Assembly: GCF_001612745.1 (NCBI RefSeq) | Contig: NZ_BDBA01000030.1 | Span: 25,591-89,590, forward strand | Length of the DNA: 64,000 bases | Reading direction: 5' to 3' | Source: Nocardia amamiensis NBRC 102102 | Lineage (GTDB): Bacteria; Actinomycetota; Actinomycetes; Mycobacteriales; Mycobacteriaceae | In this document: positions 59,336-64,000 of the stretch, in pieces | Layout of the letters: every line of letters starts with the position of its first letter | Position numbering within the stretch: the stretch's first letter is position 1 | Notes under the pieces: generated by a model | Databases searched by the model: none | What the model was told of the DNA's origin: nothing | What the model saw: only the letters and a program-made list of their open reading frames with translations | Program-made: the position numbers and the translations under genes

Positions 59336-61116
59336 TCAACGGGCGACCGCGTCCTCGCCGAGGAATCCACCCGACTGGTGCCGCCACAGCTGCGCGTATG
59401 TTCCTTGCGCGCAGAGCAGTTCCTCGTGTGTCCCCTCCTCGATGATTCGCCCGTGGTCGAGCACCACCAGCCGGTCCATCCCGGCCACAGTGCTCAGCCG
59501 GTGCGCGACGACCAACGCCGTACGCCCTTCCATCAACTCCCAGAGCGTTTGCTGCACAAGCAATTCGCTTTCCGAGTCGAGAGCGCTGGTCGCTTCGTCC
59601 AGAAGCAGGATGGGCGCGTCCCGCAGCATGGCCCGGGCCAGCGCGACCCGCTGGCGCTGGCCGCCGGACAGTTTCACGCCGCGCTCGCCGATGAGCGTTT
59701 CCATACCCTGCGGCAGCGCGTCCGCGAACTCGGTGACGTGCGCGGCCTTGGCGGCCCGCAGGATCTCCTCGTCCGTGGCGTCCGGGCGCGCGAACCGGAT
59801 GTTCTCGCTCAGGGTCCGGTGAAACATGGCCGGATCCTGTGGCACATAGGCGACCAGACTGCGCAGATCCGCCTGCCGCAGCCGGGCGATGTCCTGCCCG
59901 CCGATGCGTACCGTTCCGGATTGGATATCCATCAACCGCAGCAGCAGTTGGGTGATGGTGGTCTTGCCACCACCGGATCGGCCGACCAGGCCCACCCTGG
60001 CGCCGCTGGGCACGTGCAGATCCAATCCGTGGAACAGCTGCCGCGCACCAACGTGCGTAAAGTTCACTCTGTCGAACCGCACATCGAAGCCATTGGGCCG
60101 CAGTGGTTCCGGATGTTCGATATCGAGCACCTTCGGCCGTCGAGCAGCAATTCGGTGAACTGCGCCGCCTCGGTGAGCACGGTCTCCAACCGCCGGTAGA
60201 TCTGATTGAACCGGAACATGATCCCGGTGGCGTTGAAGTAGTAGGTGAATGCCACCACAATGGCCTCCACCCCCGCATTCCCGCCGCTGAGGCCCAGCGC
60301 GATCAGCAGGCCGATCACGTTGGTGAGCACCAACAGCGGCGCCACCAGCGTATCTATCCGCAGATTCGCGTAATCCCAGGAGCGCAACGACTTTCGCCGC
60401 GACGAGGCCACCCGCCGCCGATGCTCGGCCGCCTCCTGCGGTTCGGCAGCGAAGGCGCGCACCACCTGCATATTGGCCAGGCTGTCGGCCACATGCCCGG
60501 AAACTTGCGCAATGGCGGCCTCCCGGTCGTCGACGAGCTTCTGGCGGCGCTGGATCAAGGGCATGATGACCAGCGCGGTCAGCACGAGCATTCCCATCAG
60601 CACGACGACCAGCACGGGGTTGTAGCGCCACAACACAACCGAGGCGAACACCAGCGGCACCAGTGCCGCCAGGATCTCGAAGGCGAGGGTGTCCACGAAC
60701 TGTTCGAACCGAGCCGCGAAGCTGAGCGAGCGCTTCGTCAGCGAACCGGCGAAGTTGTTGTGGAAGAACGCCGCGTCCTTGGCGAGCAGCTCGTCCATTG
60801 CGATCACGTACAGGTGCTCGATACCGTAGGCGTCGACTCGGTTCAGACAGTGAATCCCGATGCGCCACAGCAGTTCCGCGAGTAGCAGGGCGCCACCGAA
60901 GGCGAAGATATACGAAGCCAGCGCCCGGAAGCTCGTATCTCCGGTCACCGCGACGCGGCCGACCACCATGGCGACGATCAGCGGTGCGATGTACAGGTTG
61001 CAGATATTGCCGAGGGCCGGCCCCAGCAGCGCCGGAATCGTCGTGGCCTTGCGGGCGGCCATTTCCCGGCCATAAAAACGCAGCACCAGCTTGACCGCCG
61101 TTGCGCGTGAACTCAT
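59336..61116 (-). pseudogene. ABC transporter (fused permease-ATPase), frameshifted
   Basis: A full-length type I exporter half-molecule of about 590 residues split into two frames. From ATG 61116 (ribosome site GAGGGGGAG) the first frame encodes the six-helix membrane domain (ALLGPALGNICNLYIAPLIVAMV ... YYFNATGIMFRFNQIYRRLE) up to LLLDGR. The ATPase continues in another frame: KVLDIEHPEPLRPNGFDV, Walker A GRSGGGKTT, Q-loop YVPQDPAMF, signature LSGGQRQRVALARAM, Walker B ILLLDEATSALD, switch VAHRLST. The break is near 60131-60140 and the total length (1781 bases) fits one deleted base. Either a real pseudogene or a sequencing slip in GC-rich DNA. The substrate is unknown. Confidence 0.85.
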
Positions 61117-61346
61117 GCTCCCCCTCTCGTCTCGAATCAACGAGCGATGCAGAGCAATGATCCCGCGTCCAGGCGGGCTACCGCCAGCGAATATCCGCCG
61201 ACCGCGAGCTGGGTCCGCTCTCGTAACTCTCAGGGCCAGTCGAGGCCTGGAAGTGCCTTGGTGACGGCGAAGCTGACGAGGTGGTTGTAGATCGAAACCC
61301 ACGGCGCGAGATGCCGCCGTGGGTTTCGTCGTTCTCCGCGAGGAGA

Positions 61347-61538
61347 TCAGAAGGGGCAGACCGGACGCCAGATCGTGCCGCAGAAGAAGCGGTTCAGATC
61401 GGCCGAACCGCTGGAAATCTCGCTGTTGCCGATCGCCTGGGGCTCGACCGGGGCCTCGGCCTGCGCGGGAGCGACGGACATCAGCACCGCACCGGCTAGC
61501 AGGGCCCCCGCGACGACGTGGCGATTGACTCGGATCAT
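61347..61538 (-). CDS. small secreted protein, 63 aa
   Basis: MIRVNRHVVAGALLAGAVLM is a signal peptide cut at APAQA; about 36 residues remain, with two Cys near the end (DLNRFFCGTIWRPVCPF). A purine-rich GAGAACAGG lies upstream. The size and Cys pair resemble small secreted actinobacterial peptides; no family recognised. It is separated from its neighbours by 230 bases on one side and by the accC terminator on the other. Confidence 0.65.
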   Translation of the reverse strand: MIRVNRHVVAGALLAGAVLMSVAPAQAEAPVEPQAIGNSEISSGSADLNRFFCGTIWRPVCPF

Positions 61539-61612
61539 CTCAAACCTGTTCTCTTTGAGTTGGTTTCGGCCACAAATATGACCTTGGTGGCTGAATCGAG
61601 CGCCGGGCTCCG

Positions 61613-61636
61613 CCCGTTACAAAGCCCGTTACAAAG
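61613..61636. repeat. 12-bp exact tandem repeat
   Basis: CCCGTTACAAAG occurs twice in a row (61613-61624 and 61625-61636), between the small secreted protein and the accC terminator. Two units only; it may be a replication slip or a paired binding site. Confidence 0.6.
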
Positions 61637-61806
61637 CCACCGGCACGCGCCCCGTTCACCCCGCATTCGAGAACGCAGCGACGACCGTCCCATCCGCTCG
61701 ACGTGCCGCTGCGTGTCCTCGCCATCGCGAGCTTCGCCGCACGGCGGACGCGAACTCCGAGCGGGTCGACAGCATCGGACCACCGACAGCACAGGGGCCG
61801 GGGGTG

Positions 61807-61850
61807 CGCCGCCATCGGACGCGGGCCGTCAACCGCGTCCGATGGCGGCG
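61807..61850 (-). terminator. strong terminator after accC
   Basis: A perfect 18-bp stem (left arm 61807-61824, right arm 61833-61850; core GCCATCGGAC/GTCCGATGGC) around 8 bases begins 4 bases after the accC stop. No U-tract. This is the strongest hairpin in the window and marks the end of the carboxylase operon. Confidence 0.8.
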
Positions 61851-61854
61851 GCTT

Positions 61855-63227
<1,373 letters not shown>

Positions 63228-63231
<4 letters not shown>

Positions 63232-63746
63232 CGCACCACCTCGAGCACCATCAGCGGCGCGCCGTGCTCAACCGCCTCGCCGTTGTCCACCAGGAATTCC
63301 GCGACCCGCCCCTCCCTGGTCGCGGTCACCGGGATCATCAGCTTCATCGCCTCGACGATGCCGACCTGCTGACCGGCCCGTACCGGGTCGCCCTCGGTGA
63401 CGAACGGGGCGGCCCCTGGCTCGGGTGCGCGATAGAACACGCCCACGGTCTCCGCGTTCACGGTGAAAGTATCAGTGTCCGAACCGTTTTCGATGATCTC
63501 CGGCTCATCGACCGAGGTAGTCGCGGCCGACGCCCGGGGAACGGGCGCAACGGTGGGGGCGCTCGCCGCGACCTGCCCGTCCCAGCTGATCCGCAACACC
63601 AGCGGACCGTTGGCGACGGTGACGGAGGTCGGCGCGGTCTCGGCTCGCACGGACAGCGCGTGACGCGACAGCACGGCCAGCGCGTGGTCGGCGTCGACCG
63701 GGTTCAGCGCGCGGCCGACCGGCTCGGTGGTCACGGACTCGGTCAT
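63228..63746 (-). CDS. accB: acetyl-CoA carboxylase, biotin carboxyl carrier protein
   Basis: A 172-aa carrier. A leading helical region (LNPVDADHALAVLSRHALSV) and a Pro/Ala linker precede the biotinyl domain with the AccB thumb (TVGVFYRAPEPGAAPFVTEGDPV) and biotin site VEAMKLMIPV, Lys135. The ribosome site GGAGAAG precedes ATG 63746. It swings biotin between AccC and the carboxyltransferase; the gene for that lies directly upstream on this strand. Confidence 0.93.
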
Positions 63747-63865
63747 CACTTCTCCATAAGTTTGTCGGTGTTCAGGCTGGGCGCCCTGGGTTGCTGATCG
63801 CTTACGTGACAACCGCGCCAGCAGCCTCGAGGCACACGCCCCGATCAGCGCTGGGGGTGACACGA

Positions 63866-64000
63866 TCATCGAGAGACCTGGTTGTTGGTGGACAGTCCGA
63901 AAGCGCGGAAACGGTGGTGGCGGCGGTCGAGCAGCTCCGAGCGGGGTAGCGCGCCCAGCTCGGCGACCGCCTGGCGCAGCGCATGCCGCACTGCGGCGGT
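63866..64000 (-). CDS. accD: carboxyltransferase subunit (acetyl/acyl-CoA carboxylase), C-terminal end
   Basis: Only the last 44 codons are in the window: AVRHALRQAVAELGALPRSE then LLDRRHHRFRAFGLSTNNQVSR and a stop. The RR-x-x-RFRAFG ending is the usual C-terminus of AccA or fused AccDA carboxyltransferases. The gene runs off the right edge. It is followed by accB 119 bases later, giving the order accD(A)-accB-accC. I cannot tell from this fragment whether alpha and beta parts are fused. Confidence 0.75.
   Translation of the reverse strand, partial: TAAVRHALRQAVAELGALPRSELLDRRHHRFRAFGLSTNNQVSR

Overview
The window looks like chromosome from a high-GC mycolic-acid actinomycete, most likely Nocardia or a close relative (Rhodococcus/Mycobacteriales). 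The reasons are very GC-rich codon use, F420-type LLM oxidoreductase, mycothiol-dependent (maleylpyruvate isomerase family) enzyme, an IdeR-type iron box, Ugp-type lipid-precursor importer, DUF6879/PPC/DUF5995 proteins, several probable leaderless promoters, and a WXG-type (type VII secretion) protein. No rRNA, tRNA, CRISPR array, insertion sequence or phage gene was seen. The species assignment is inference.

Layout. 1-1.6 kb: small hypothetical proteins, a PPC-domain and a DUF6879 protein. 1.8-7.1 kb: a SsuABC/TauABC-like importer diverging from a CitA/CitB-type two-component system, with a perfect 16-bp palindrome between them. 7.1-12.3 kb: AhpD-like/HxlR divergent pair, Gfo/Idh/MocA oxidoreductase, bile-acid:Na+ symporter-family protein, MBL hydrolase/LysR pair. 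12.4-17.4 kb: Ser/Thr protein kinase, small secreted and membrane proteins, M50-like protease, DUF5995 protein, gluconokinase. 17.7-26.9 kb: PucR regulator, F420 oxidoreductase, dienelactone hydrolase, PQQ-type sugar dehydrogenase, OhrR-Ohr-MDR peroxide operon, FAD oxidoreductase, and an iron-box-controlled membrane protein. 27-33 kb: membrane-anchored Hsp70-like protein, pentapeptide-repeat membrane protein, an XRE-TPR/SLOG pair and a frameshifted conserved gene. 33-37 kb: esterase, DUF1304/TetR operon with a double operator, secreted DUF8020-like protein, ferredoxin-type reductase.

37.2-45 kb is one compact eight-gene plus-strand unit: acyl-CoA dehydrogenase, hotdog thioesterase, alpha/beta hydrolase, UgpC ATPase, lipoprotein solute-binding protein, metallophosphoesterase, and two UgpA/UgpE-like permeases. 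It reads as a glycerophosphodiester or phospholipid-remnant uptake and breakdown unit. 45-50 kb: MDR and old-yellow-enzyme reductases, MarR with paired operators, and a MerR-controlled serine hydrolase. 50-54 kb is accessory: gene fragments (biotin carboxylase, XRE regulator, SDR) around a WXG/DUF6973 toxin-like protein with a downstream lipoprotein that may be its immunity partner. 54-59 kb: DUF1905/mycothiol enzyme/TetR with paired operators, a frameshifted small gene, fatty-acid desaturase, and a lipoprotein. 59.3-61.1 kb: a full ABC exporter broken by a single frameshift. 61.3 kb to the end: small secreted protein, then a discrete accB-accC pair preceded by the carboxyltransferase gene that runs off the right edge. 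This is an acetyl-CoA carboxylase set unlike the usual fused actinobacterial alpha subunit.

Most notable are the recurring paired operator architectures (HxlR, MarR, two TetR loci), the 50-52 kb toxin-like cassette lying between a remnant and an intact copy of related XRE regulators, and the Ugp unit with its embedded phosphodiesterase.
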